Shown here: positions 33,053 to 41,598 of the stretch, in pieces
Position numbering within the stretch: position 1 is the first letter of the stretch
Layout of the letters: the number at the start of each line of letters is the position of its first letter
Assembly: GCA_028292485.1 (NCBI GenBank)
Contig: JAQGMG010000013.1
Coordinates: 62,001-126,000, forward strand
DNA from: Rhodocyclales bacterium
GTDB taxonomy: Bacteria; Pseudomonadota; Gammaproteobacteria; Burkholderiales; Rhodocyclaceae
DNA: 64,000 bases
Direction of reading: 5' to 3'
The notes under the pieces: generated by a model
Databases searched by the model: none
Told to the model about the DNA's origin: nothing
The model's input: only the letters and a program-made list of their open reading frames with translations
Made by a program: the position numbers and the translations under genes

Positions 33053-34351
33053 ATGATGAAACATGCGAAGCAGCAAAAGATGATTGTTCAGTCCGTTGTC
33101 GCTGCGCTTGCCTTAATGGCTGCGGGCTCTGCGACAGCGTCAGGATTCCAGTTGCTGGAGCAGAATGGTAGCGGACTGGGCAACGCCTACGCAGGCTCTG
33201 CAGCAGTTTCCGAGAATGCCAGTACCATATTCTTTAACCCTGCGGGCATGACACAGCTTCCCGGGGCGCAGATATCCCTCGGCGCCAACGCCGTGCGCCC
33301 GAGTTTCAAATTCAGCAATGGAAATTCCGCCAACCCGCCAGCGGCAACAGGCTCCAACGGCGGCGATGCTGGTGGTTGGTCTGCCATCCCTAATTTCTAC
33401 ACATCGGCCGCGCTCAATAAGGACTGGTACATAGGCGTGGGCATCGGTGCTCCGTTTGGCCTCAAGACAGAGTACGACGCGGATTGGGCCGGCCGTTTCC
33501 AATCCACGAAATTCGAGATCAAGACGATCAACATCAACCCATCGCTGGCCTATCGGGTGAATGACAAACTGTCATTGGGTGGCGGCCTGAACTGGCAGAG
33601 GCTCGATGCTACCTATGAGCGCTACGCTGCTGTCGGCGTGCCACCCTTTAGCAGCCCGGCGCTCAATGCGGCTGCCCAGAATACCCTGATACAGCTAAAG
33701 GTCGGTGACGACGGTTTCGGCTGGAATATCGGGGCGCTTCTCAAGCCTTCCGACAGCATGAAAATCGGTATGTCATATCGCTCACAGATCAAATACGATC
33801 TGACCGGCAACCTGACTTCCACGAATCAGGCCATCTCTCCCAACACGGGTGCGAAGGCTAAAATCACCATGCCCGACACCTTTGTGACAAGCGTGACGCA
33901 GAAGCTCGATGACAAGTGGGAAATGCTCGGCGACATTTCATGGACTGGCTGGCACAAGATCCAGGACGTGGATATCTACCGCAGCACCGGCGGGGCGCCT
34001 GCCCAGACTCTCAATGCACGGTTTCGCAACACATGGCGAGTTGCCCTGGGCGCCAACTACCAGCTGAATGACGCCTGGAAGATCAAGACTGGCGTCGCTT
34101 ACGATCAAACCCCTGTGCGCAGCGCGGATCAGCGTCTGACTTCTTTGCCGGACAACAACCGCATCTGGTTCTCGGCGGGTACGCAATGGAAGCCGACGAA
34201 GACAGCCACCGTCGATGTGGGTGCCTCCTACCTTTACATCAAGAAGACCTCGATCCATAACGATCAGACGGCTTCCGGCCGTGGCCTGGTAGATGGCACA
34301 TACAAAGGCAGCGTTTTCATTCTTGGCGCGCAGTATTCCCAGGCTTTCTAG
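33053..34351 (+). CDS. fadL: FadL/OmpP1-family outer-membrane fatty acid channel
   Basis: 432-residue outer-membrane beta-barrel. The signal peptide ends near ...GSATA. The mature start SGFQLLEQNGSGLGNAYAGSAA and ASTIFFNPAGM form the N-terminal hatch sequence diagnostic of FadL. Later strands such as AALNKDWYIGVGIGAPFGLKTEY are conserved. It ends in ...ILGAQYSQAF, with C-terminal Phe for barrel assembly. It imports long-chain fatty acids or other hydrophobic substrates. CAGGAGAGC precedes the ATG at 33053. Confidence 0.92.
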   Translation: MMKHAKQQKMIVQSVVAALALMAAGSATASGFQLLEQNGSGLGNAYAGSAAVSENASTIFFNPAGMTQLPGAQISLGANAVRPSFKFSNGNSANPPAATGSNGGDAGGWSAIPNFYTSAALNKDWYIGVGIGAPFGLKTEYDADWAGRFQSTKFEIKTININPSLAYRVNDKLSLGGGLNWQRLDATYERYAAVGVPPFSSPALNAAAQNTLIQLKVGDDGFGWNIGALLKPSDSMKIGMSYRSQIKYDLTGNLTSTNQAISPNTGAKAKITMPDTFVTSVTQKLDDKWEMLGDISWTGWHKIQDVDIYRSTGGAPAQTLNARFRNTWRVALGANYQLNDAWKIKTGVAYDQTPVRSADQRLTSLPDNNRIWFSAGTQWKPTKTATVDVGASYLYIKKTSIHNDQTASGRGLVDGTYKGSVFILGAQYSQAF

Positions 34352-34382
34352 TAGGTCGCAACACAACGTGTTGTCATTTTGA

Positions 34383-34412
34383 GCGGGCATGTCTCGGTAG
34401 AAACATGTCCGC
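34383..34412. other. Intergenic hairpin between fadL and the HAD-ECH gene
   Basis: GCGGGCATGT pairs with ACATGTCCGC (one G-U pair), 10-base loop. No T-tract follows, so partial attenuation or RNA stabilisation is more likely than full termination; the downstream gene starts 25 bases later. Confidence 0.35.
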
Positions 34413-34436
34413 TGCGGATCAGCGACTGAGGTGACC

Positions 34437-36827
34437 GTGAGCAAAATCATTATTCATAAAGTCGCCGTGCTCGGCGCTGGCGTCATGGGGGCACAGATTG
34501 CCGCCCATTGCGCTAATGCAGAGGTGTCCGTCGTACTCTTCGATCTGACGGCGAAGGACGGTGACCCAAGTGGCATAGCGCGCCGCGCCATCGATGGCCT
34601 CAAGAAACTCGAACCTTCGCCGCTGGCGACGACGGATCGTGTGCAGTACATCGAGGCGGCGAACTACGACCAGCATATCGACAAGCTGGCCGGGTGCGAT
34701 CTCATCATCGAGGCGATCGCCGAGAAGCTGGAGTGGAAGCTCGACCTGTACCACAAGGTCGCGCCACACATTCGTGCCGATGCGATCTTTGCCACCAACA
34801 CCTCGGGGCTGTCGATCAACAAGCTTGCCGAAGGCTGCCCTGCCAGTTTGCGCCCGCGTTTTTGCGGCGTGCATTTCTTCAATCCGCCACGCTATATGTC
34901 GCTGGTGGAGTTGATCCCGTGCCATGGCACGGATGCCGCGCTGCTCGATCAACTGGAAACCTTCCTGACTACGACGCTGGGCAAGAGTGTGGTGCGTGCG
35001 CTCGACACGCCGAATTTCGTCGCCAATCGTGTGGGCGTGTTCTCGATCCTGGCAGTAATGCATCACACCCAACGTCTCGGTCTTGGCTTCGACGAAGTGG
35101 ACGCACTTACCGGTCCGCTGATCGGCAGGCCGAAGAGCGCGACCTACCGCACGGCGGATGTGGTCGGACTCGACACGCTGGCGCACGTCGTCAAGACCAT
35201 GACGGATCACTTGCCCGATGATCCCTGGGCGAAGTATTACGCCACACCCGACTGGCTTGCTGCCTTGATTGCCAAGGGCGCTCTGGGACAGAAAACGAAA
35301 GCAGGCATTTATCGCAAGGACGGTAAGCAGATCAAGGTGCTCGACCTCAAGCTGCAGGACTATCGCGACAGTGCAGGCGAGGTGGCCGACGAGGTTGCGG
35401 CAATTCTCAAGAACCGCAATCCCGCCGAACGTTTTGCACAACTGCGTGCCAGCCAGCATCCGCAAGCGCAATTCCTCTGGAGTATTTTCCGGGATGTATT
35501 TCACTACGTCGCTGTGCACCTGAATCACATCGCGCACAACGCACGTGACGTCGATTTCGCGATGCGCTGGGGCTTTGGCTGGTCGCAGGGGCCGTTCGAG
35601 ACCTGGCAGGCTGCGGGCTGGAAAGCCATTGCTGAAGCGGTTCGCGATGATGTGCATGCAGGCCGCGCCATGAGCGACGCGCCGATGCCCGCATGGGCCT
35701 TCAACGTCGATGGGGTGCATTCGCCGCAAGGTTCTTACGATTCGCGCAGCGGCGTGCTGCAAGGCCGCTCGACCTTGCCGGTATATGAGCGACAGCTGTT
35801 TCCCGAGCGTGCGTTCGGCGAGCTGGCCGAGGCGGAGCCCGGCCGCACACTTTGGGAAAATGACGAAGTGCGCATGTGGACGCTTGATGATGAGGACGGC
35901 AAGCACGTGCCCGTGCTGTCCTTCAAGAGCAAAATGTGCGCAGTCGGGCCGGTGGTGCTCGACGGCATCATCGAAGCGGTGCATCGCGCCGAGCGCGATT
36001 ACGCGGGACTCGTCATCTGGCAGCCGACGGCACCGTTCTCTGTGGGTGCGAATCTCAAGCAGATTCGTCCGGTGCTGGAGACCGGCGATTTTGTGGCACT
36101 CGAAAAGATCGTCGCGCGCTTCCAGGAAATGTCGCAGACCATCAAGTACTCACAGGTGCCGGTGATTGCCGCTGTGCAAGGCATGGCGCTGGGCGGCGGC
36201 TGCGAGATTGTCATGCACTCGACGCGCGCGGTGTGCGCGCTGGAAAGCTATATCGGTCTGGTCGAAGTGGGTGTCGGCCTGATTCCGGCGGGGGGCGGCT
36301 GCAAGGAGTTCGCCATTCGCACGGCGGAGCTGGCTTCGCGCACGGCGACGAATGACCCGATGCTGTGGTTGCAGAACGTCTTCCAGACGATTGCCATGGC
36401 CAATGTCTCCAGGAGCGCCAAGAACGCCAGGGAGATGATGCTGTTGCGCGACCACGACATTGTCATTTTCAATCCGCATGAATTGCTGCACGTTGCGCGC
36501 AAGACAGCGCTAGGCATCGCCGCTGCCGGCTATCGCCCGCGATTGCCACCTGCTGGCGTACCGGTAGCGGGTCGCGGTGGCATCGCCACGCTGGAAATGA
36601 TGTTGGTGAACATGCGTGAAGGCGGCATGATTTCAGCGCACGACTATCGCGTATCGAAAGCGGTTGCGACGGCACTGTGCGGCGGCGATGTCGAGAACGG
36701 CACGCTGGTCAGCGAGAAGTGGCTGCTCGATATCGAACGATCCTTGTTCGTCGAATTGCTGCATACCGAAGAGACGAAGGCAAGGTTGATCCATATGCTT
36801 GAGACGGGGAAGCCGTTGCGGAATTGA
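34437..36827 (+). CDS. 3-Hydroxyacyl-CoA dehydrogenase/enoyl-CoA hydratase fusion (HAD first)
   Basis: 796 residues in the order HAD-N (VAVLGAGVMGAQIAAHCA), HAD-C (ANRVGVFSILAVMHHTQRL), then a C-terminal crotonase domain (APFSVGANLKQIRPVL, AVQGMALGGGCEIVMHS, EVGVGLIPAGGGCKEF). This reversed order resembles B. subtilis FadN-type enzymes rather than FadB. The start is taken as the GTG at 34437 (VSKIIIHK) with GAGG 5 bases upstream. A GTG at 34431 overlaps that site and is less likely. It is followed by a thiolase, forming a second beta-oxidation pair. Confidence 0.92.
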   Translation: MSKIIIHKVAVLGAGVMGAQIAAHCANAEVSVVLFDLTAKDGDPSGIARRAIDGLKKLEPSPLATTDRVQYIEAANYDQHIDKLAGCDLIIEAIAEKLEWKLDLYHKVAPHIRADAIFATNTSGLSINKLAEGCPASLRPRFCGVHFFNPPRYMSLVELIPCHGTDAALLDQLETFLTTTLGKSVVRALDTPNFVANRVGVFSILAVMHHTQRLGLGFDEVDALTGPLIGRPKSATYRTADVVGLDTLAHVVKTMTDHLPDDPWAKYYATPDWLAALIAKGALGQKTKAGIYRKDGKQIKVLDLKLQDYRDSAGEVADEVAAILKNRNPAERFAQLRASQHPQAQFLWSIFRDVFHYVAVHLNHIAHNARDVDFAMRWGFGWSQGPFETWQAAGWKAIAEAVRDDVHAGRAMSDAPMPAWAFNVDGVHSPQGSYDSRSGVLQGRSTLPVYERQLFPERAFGELAEAEPGRTLWENDEVRMWTLDDEDGKHVPVLSFKSKMCAVGPVVLDGIIEAVHRAERDYAGLVIWQPTAPFSVGANLKQIRPVLETGDFVALEKIVARFQEMSQTIKYSQVPVIAAVQGMALGGGCEIVMHSTRAVCALESYIGLVEVGVGLIPAGGGCKEFAIRTAELASRTATNDPMLWLQNVFQTIAMANVSRSAKNAREMMLLRDHDIVIFNPHELLHVARKTALGIAAAGYRPRLPPAGVPVAGRGGIATLEMMLVNMREGGMISAHDYRVSKAVATALCGGDVENGTLVSEKWLLDIERSLFVELLHTEETKARLIHMLETGKPLRN

Positions 36828-36829
36828 TT

Positions 36830-36855
36830 GTCATTCCCGCGAACGCGGGAATGAC
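36830..36855. repeat. Minimal dRS3-like palindrome (copy D)
   Basis: Perfect palindrome of 26 bases, GTCATTCCCGCG-AA-CGCGGGAATGAC, starting 3 bases after the upstream stop codon and ending 5 bases before the AAGGAG of the downstream thiolase. It contains the ATTCCC-N8-GGGAAT core. Confidence 0.85.
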
Positions 36856-36873
36856 GAAATAAGGAGTAATGAC

Positions 36874-38076
36874 GTGAGCAAACAAATCCAGGAAGCATAT
36901 ATCGTCGCCGCGACGCGCACGCCTGTCGCCAAACGCAAGGGTGCGTTCAGGAATGTCCGTCCCGACGACATGCTCGCCCACGTGCTGTGCGCCGTGACGG
37001 CGAAGGTGCCTGGTCTCGATCTGCATGAGATTGGCGATGTGATTGTCGGCTGCGCCATGCCGGAGGCGGAACAGGGCATGAACGTGGCGCGTATCGGTGC
37101 TTTGCTGGCCGGGTTTCCTGACAGCGTGCCCGGCATCACCATCAATCGTTTTTGTTCTTCCGGCGTCAATGCGGTGGCGGACGCGGCGATGCGCATCCAG
37201 ATGGGTGAGGCCGATGTCATGATTGGCGCTGGCACGGAATCGATGACTGTCATGCCGCAGATGATGGGCAACAAGATCGCGATGAATCCGGCAATCTTCG
37301 AGCACGAGGAAAATATCGGTATCGCTTACGGCATGGGACTCACTGCCGAAAAGGTGGCGACGCAATACAAGGTGTCGCGCGAAGATCAGGATGCTTTCGC
37401 GCTGGCATCTCACCAGAAGGCGTGCGCCGCAATCGCGGCGGGTGTGTTTCGTGACGAGATCGCGCCGTATATCGTTCGCGAGCATCAGCCCGATTTCAAA
37501 AGCAGCGCGGTGCGGGTGGTCGAAAAGCTCATTGAAAACGATGAAGGTCCGCGCCCGGATAGTTCCATGGAATCGCTGGCCAAGCTGCGCCCCATATTCG
37601 CAGCCAGGGGCAGCGTGACTGCCGGCAACAGTTCACAGATGTCCGATGGCGCAGGTGCGGTGTTGCTGATGAGCGAGGCGGCGGTCAAGCGTTACAACCT
37701 GACACCCATTGCGAAATTCAGCGGCTTCTCGGTTGCGGGCGTGCCGCCTCAGATCATGGGCATCGGCCCGGTCGAAGCCATTCCACGCGTTCTCAAGCGC
37801 GCGGGCGTGACGCAGGCGGATGTCGATTGGGTAGAGCTGAACGAGGCTTTCGCGGCGCAGGCGCTGGCCGTGATACGTACGCTCGGGCTTGACCCAGCCA
37901 AGGTGAATCCGCTGGGCGGGGCCATTGCACTGGGTCACCCGCTGGGAGCCACCGGCGCAATTCGCGTAGCAACCTTGATGGCAGCCATGCAGCGCGATCC
38001 CAAATTGCGCTACGGCATGGTCACTATGTGTATCGGCACGGGCATGGGAGCTGCGGGCTTATTCGAACGGATGTAA
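36874..38076 (+). CDS. fadA: Acetyl-CoA C-acyltransferase (thiolase, FadA-like)
   Basis: 400-residue thiolase for the last step of the beta-oxidation cycle. Active site Cys94 in [42 protein letters not shown], and [10 protein letters not shown] near the C-terminus. It starts at a GTG 7 bases after AAGGAG. It pairs with the HAD-ECH fusion just upstream and closes the co-directional fatty-acid block. The next gene is convergent, 17 bases away. Confidence 0.92.
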   Translation: MSKQIQEAYIVAATRTPVAKRKGAFRNVRPDDMLAHVLCAVTAKVPGLDLHEIGDVIVGCAMPEAEQGMNVARIGALLAGFPDSVPGITINRFCSSGVNAVADAAMRIQMGEADVMIGAGTESMTVMPQMMGNKIAMNPAIFEHEENIGIAYGMGLTAEKVATQYKVSREDQDAFALASHQKACAAIAAGVFRDEIAPYIVREHQPDFKSSAVRVVEKLIENDEGPRPDSSMESLAKLRPIFAARGSVTAGNSSQMSDGAGAVLLMSEAAVKRYNLTPIAKFSGFSVAGVPPQIMGIGPVEAIPRVLKRAGVTQADVDWVELNEAFAAQALAVIRTLGLDPAKVNPLGGAIALGHPLGATGAIRVATLMAAMQRDPKLRYGMVTMCIGTGMGAAGLFERM

Positions 38077-38093
38077 AAGCGCCAGCAACGCGC

Positions 38094-38870
38094 TCACTTC
38101 AAGGCAAAGCGAATCTTCTGCGCAGCAATGCCGATCCACTCGTGCATGGCGTACCAGCCGGTGTAGGCCGATGACATATTCGGCAGATAGTCGAAGAACT
38201 CCTCGCCGCGCGGGCCGTCGCTCATGAAGCTCAGCGGCGCAGGGGTGACCTTGAAGCCGACGGCCTCGAACTCGCCAACGGCACGACGCATATGTGCGGC
38301 ATGCGTGACCAGTGCGATGCGCGTGATGCCCGCCTTTTGCAGCATTTCGGCAGACAGGCGCGCGTTGTCTTCCGTATCGAGCGATCCTGTTTCCATCCAC
38401 TGCGCATCCAGGCCGAAGTCCGTCTTCAGCGTCTGGGCCATCAGCATGCTTTCCGGCTGGTAGCCGGTAGGCGCGCCGCCACTGAGCAGCACTGGCAAGG
38501 TTGTCTGGCGTGCGAGGCGCGCGCCGTAGCGGATGCGTTCAAGTGTCAGGCGGTTTACGGAGGCTTGCCCGTCGAATTCCTCGTTGGTGCGCCGCTGCCC
38601 GCCAGCCAGAATGACAATGGCCTGCACCTCGGACAGCGCCTTGGGCGTAATCGGCGGATAGCGCTCCAGCGGCGTGGCGATCAGGCTGGTGCCCAGCGGA
38701 CTGCTCAGCAGGAGCCATAGCAATAGCCCGCTCCACGCCAGCGTCTTGCCCGTGCGCGGCTTGCGCTTGATCAGCAGAAGGCCGCCGGCAGTGATGAAAA
38801 ATGGCAAGGCCGGCGGTAGCAGCAGGGCGGAAACTACCTTCTTGGCAAGAAAAGTCAGTGGCAGGGTCAT
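38094..38870 (-). CDS. ElyC/YdcF-family envelope biogenesis protein (DUF218)
   Basis: 258-residue inner-membrane protein close in length to E. coli ElyC, which affects the lipid carrier for peptidoglycan. Two N-terminal helices (KVVSALLLPPALPFFITAGGLLL and TLAWSGLLLWLLLSSPLG) precede the DUF218 domain with AIVILAGGQRR, VLLSGGAPTGYQPES, DTEDNARLSAEML and ALVTHAAHMRRAVGEFE. The ATG at 38870 begins MTLPLTFLAKK. A longer frame upstream overlaps the divergent gene and is rejected. Confidence 0.82.
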   Translation of the reverse strand: MTLPLTFLAKKVVSALLLPPALPFFITAGGLLLIKRKPRTGKTLAWSGLLLWLLLSSPLGTSLIATPLERYPPITPKALSEVQAIVILAGGQRRTNEEFDGQASVNRLTLERIRYGARLARQTTLPVLLSGGAPTGYQPESMLMAQTLKTDFGLDAQWMETGSLDTEDNARLSAEMLQKAGITRIALVTHAAHMRRAVGEFEAVGFKVTPAPLSFMSDGPRGEEFFDYLPNMSSAYTGWYAMHEWIGIAAQKIRFALK

Positions 38871-39070
38871 TGATGCGGTTATCTGGCTATGCAGTTCATG
38901 TCGGAGGCGTCTATCCCGGGCGGCCATCGCTGGTGGCGACAATACCCCAAGCGGCTTTGATTCGGCGTCGGGTGCAAGTATTATCCCGCAACAGCGCGGC
39001 CAGAGTGTTTCAACGGAAATCGGCTGGAACAGAAGCCTGGCATGCAGGCCGCGAACAAGGGAGAACGCCG

Positions 39071-39733
39071 TTGGAGTTGCGTACCGTATTGATTGCCCTG
39101 CTGGCCTTGCTGTGTATTTACCTGGCATGGCTGGCGGTTCGCTGGCGGCGCGTGCAGCGGCAGGCGCGGTCTGCCGCACGACACGACAACAAGCACGACA
39201 ATATCTTTCGCGACGTTGATCGTTTCGGCGCCATTCCTGTGGGGGGCGATCATGCCGCCGAGGCGCCAACGCTTCTCCCCGAGGACGACGACTCGATCGT
39301 CTCGCTTTCATCGCGTCCCGTGCCCGTGCCCGTGCCCGAGCCTGCCGTGCGCGCGCCGCGCCCCAGTGAGCCCGACGCATCGGGCTTCGGCTTCGACGCC
39401 TTGCTGGAAGTGCGGCAGATGCGCCATCTCATTGACGACCTTCAGTCCCAGCAGGGCAAGCTTGCAAAGGAACTTGCACGGCTGCGCGAAGAGCTCTCTG
39501 CCGTGCGCGCGGCCAGCCGCGTGGCGCCCGCTTACGCTGAAGCCGTGTCGATGGTGCAGCGTGGGCTCGATGCGCAAGCCATCGCCGAGCGCTGCGGCAT
39601 TTCGGTCGCGGAGGCGGAGCTGGTAAGAGCTCTGAGCGAGCAACGCTCTCCGGACGATGAGCCCGCGATGTTCAATGAACGCGATGACGGCGAAGACCAG
39701 CAAGAAGATCGAAAACAAGGGGACCATTCATGA
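39071..39733 (+). CDS. DUF2802-like membrane-anchored protein
   Basis: 220 residues starting at a TTG 6 bases after AGGGAGA. One N-terminal helix (VLIALLALLCIYLAWLAV), a charged linker with a Pro-Val repeat (VPVPVPEPAV), a coiled-coil-like segment (QMRHLIDDLQSQQGKLAKELARLREEL) and a C-terminal helix-turn-helix-like part (EAVSMVQRGLDAQAIAERCGISVAEAELVRAL). This last part is the DUF2802 signature, often found near flagellar or chemotaxis genes. Its stop overlaps the SPOR gene start by 4 bases. Confidence 0.7.
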   Translation: MELRTVLIALLALLCIYLAWLAVRWRRVQRQARSAARHDNKHDNIFRDVDRFGAIPVGGDHAAEAPTLLPEDDDSIVSLSSRPVPVPVPEPAVRAPRPSEPDASGFGFDALLEVRQMRHLIDDLQSQQGKLAKELARLREELSAVRAASRVAPAYAEAVSMVQRGLDAQAIAERCGISVAEAELVRALSEQRSPDDEPAMFNERDDGEDQQEDRKQGDHS

Positions 39734-40479
39734 CCGAGCACGACCAATCTCCAGAAACAGCGGAAGAAGCGCGCCGTGCGCGCAGGCAACTGCTCATCAA
39801 GGGTTTGATTGCTACCGTCGCTGTGGTCGTCCTCGTCGTGGCGCTGATGATGCTGGAAGGCACGCCGCAGCCGGAACCGACACCGACTGCCCGCACCGTA
39901 ACAGCCACCGGTGTGACACAGCCACAGGAGCAGTCGCCGAGCCTTGCCGAGGCGGCCACGCAGGCACTGCGCAATTCCAGCGAAGCGGCCGAAATGCAGT
40001 CCGTCGTCATGGCAGAGCAACAGGCGACTGCGAGTGAGGTGGCGTCGGCACCGGTGGTGCCCGAGGAAAGTGCCTCGCCTCTGGGGGGACAGCCCGAAGC
40101 GAGTGCGCCGCGCGCAGCCAGTCCGCGTCGACGCGAAACCTCGGGGCGGCTTGTCCTTGAGCAGTCTCCGCCGAAGGTTGCACATGCGAGTCAAGCCAGC
40201 GCCAGTGTCGTGAGCCCGGCAAAGCCGGCTGCGCCCGCAGCGAGCGCGGCCAGCTCCGTTGCAGCGCCGGGCAATTTCTTCGTCCAGGTGGGCGTCTTCG
40301 CCAACCCGGGCAACGCCGAGGAATTGCGCGCCAAACTGAAAGCAGCCGGCATCCCCACGCAGGTCGAAACGCGCGTGCAGGTTGGCCCATTCAATAGCCG
40401 GCAGGAAGCGCTGGCAGCCCAGGCGCGGCTCAAGTCGCTCGGGCTGGACAGTGGCATGGTCGTGCCTGCCAAGCGCTAA
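39730..40479 (+). CDS. SPOR-domain inner-membrane protein
   Basis: 249 residues. Short cytoplasmic N-terminus, one helix (LLIKGLIATVAVVVLVVALMML), a long Ala/Pro/Ser-rich periplasmic linker, then a C-terminal SPOR domain (FFVQVGVFANPGNAEELRAKLKAAG ... VQVGPFNSRQEALAAQARLKSLG). SPOR domains bind denuded peptidoglycan glycan strands at septa, so a role in division or envelope (FtsN- or DedD-like) is likely. It is coupled by ATGA to the DUF2802-like gene. Confidence 0.85.
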   Translation: MTEHDQSPETAEEARRARRQLLIKGLIATVAVVVLVVALMMLEGTPQPEPTPTARTVTATGVTQPQEQSPSLAEAATQALRNSSEAAEMQSVVMAEQQATASEVASAPVVPEESASPLGGQPEASAPRAASPRRRETSGRLVLEQSPPKVAHASQASASVVSPAKPAAPAASAASSVAAPGNFFVQVGVFANPGNAEELRAKLKAAGIPTQVETRVQVGPFNSRQEALAAQARLKSLGLDSGMVVPAKR

Positions 40480-40723
40480 TTCCATTTCCAAATCAATCCG
40501 CCCTTTGTTGACTTCGCCTTGCCTTGGGTTTGCCACCGTCTGCGGCTCGTCTTCGTGATCGTATTGATCTAGAAAAGGAATAAGTCGCAATCTGGCACAG
40601 GTGGCGGGCGCCGTCGCCCTGCGCGGCGGCCGGAATTGACCGGAAATTCCCTATTTGTTCCAGCCGGAACGATCCGCAGCGGACGCTTACAGTGGAACCC
40701 TCGATAAATCCCGGGAGGGGACC

Positions 40724-41161
40724 ATGAAAATTGAAAGCCCGCGTTTCGGCAGTCTGGAAGTGGACGCCGACAAGCTGATCGAATTTCCCGCCGGCCTGCC
40801 CGGTTTCGAAGACTGCAAGAAATTCACGCTGCTCGAAGTGGGTGAGGCCAAGTCTCCCAGCGTCGGCGTTCTGCAATGCGTGGATCGTCCGGAGGTCGCG
40901 TTCTCCGTGGCCGAGCCGGATCAGTTCGGGCTGCATTACGAATTCTCGCTGACCGAGGACGAAGAAAAGCTGATTGACGTGACCCGCATCGAAGATGTGG
41001 TTGTCTTCCTCATTCTGCGCCGTGACGAAGGGCCTGCGAGCAGCGTGCCGGTCAAGGCAAACCTGATGGCGCCACTTGTGATCAATGCGGTCCAGCGCAT
41101 TGGCATTCAGAAGATCATTGGTCGCGTCGGCTGTGACGTGACTTTGCGTGCGGCCGAGTAA
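40724..41161 (+). CDS. fliW: Flagellar assembly factor FliW
   Basis: 145-residue FliW, which binds flagellin and antagonises CsrA in bacteria where this has been studied. Family features include FGSLEVDADKLIEFPAGLPGFEDCKKFTLLE and the C-terminal PVKANLMAPLVINAVQRIGIQKI. GGGAGGGG lies before the ATG at 40724. No csrA or flagellin gene is adjacent, which is unusual since FliW commonly sits beside csrA. The 244 bases upstream hold a GGAATT-N7-AATTCC dyad but no convincing sigma-28 promoter. Confidence 0.9.
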   Translation: MKIESPRFGSLEVDADKLIEFPAGLPGFEDCKKFTLLEVGEAKSPSVGVLQCVDRPEVAFSVAEPDQFGLHYEFSLTEDEEKLIDVTRIEDVVVFLILRRDEGPASSVPVKANLMAPLVINAVQRIGIQKIIGRVGCDVTLRAAE

Positions 41162-41598
41162 AGTCTGCGCCAATCTGGCCGTTAGAAATTCATGCGAATC
41201 ATGCACTAATCCCGATCAGAGACCGCCGTCATTCGTGCAATGCGGATGACGGCCCGCATGCCGTCATGAAACGTCACGATTCCTATCACGGTCTTCGTGA
41301 GGTTCACGTCAGAAATTTGCGCTGAATCCTGTCTCCTTTTTGCTCGTCGCGACCGGACATCCGCTTTGCATGACCAGCGGATTTCGTCTGTCGATTTTGA
41401 CGTTTCTCCGTTTTTGGACGCCTTTCATCCCGATCCCGATCCGCTCCTCAGCGAGGCATCCATTTGTCTGCCGGAATAGCTTTTTGCGACTCAATGTTAA
41501 ACAAAGCGTGACGTAAGTCTCATCTGTACAGAGCGTGCATCCGCAATGCAAACGGCATTTCGGACGACGCGCGAACAAATACAGGGAGGCGGGGCGCC
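41162..41598. other. 437-base intergenic region before the kinase module
   Basis: No gene is supported here. A 7-base stem ATGACGG-N8-CCGTCAT at 41246-41267 may end the fliW transcript but has no T-tract. AT-richer sequence near 41480-41520 could hold the promoter for the signalling genes, yet no hexamer pair with proper spacing was found. GGGAGG lies just before the kinase start. Confidence 0.4.

Noticed and set aside
34419-35984. 521-codon minus-strand reading frame
   Set aside because: Shadow of the HAD-ECH fusion gene; composition is not protein-like.
40480-40723. Sigma-28 or sigma-54 promoter for fliW
   Set aside because: GCCGGAAC and TGGCAC fragments are present but the partner elements are not at the required spacing.
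41162-41598. Small RNA or gene before the kinase
   Set aside because: No coding frame with a ribosome site; the only hairpin lacks a T-tract.
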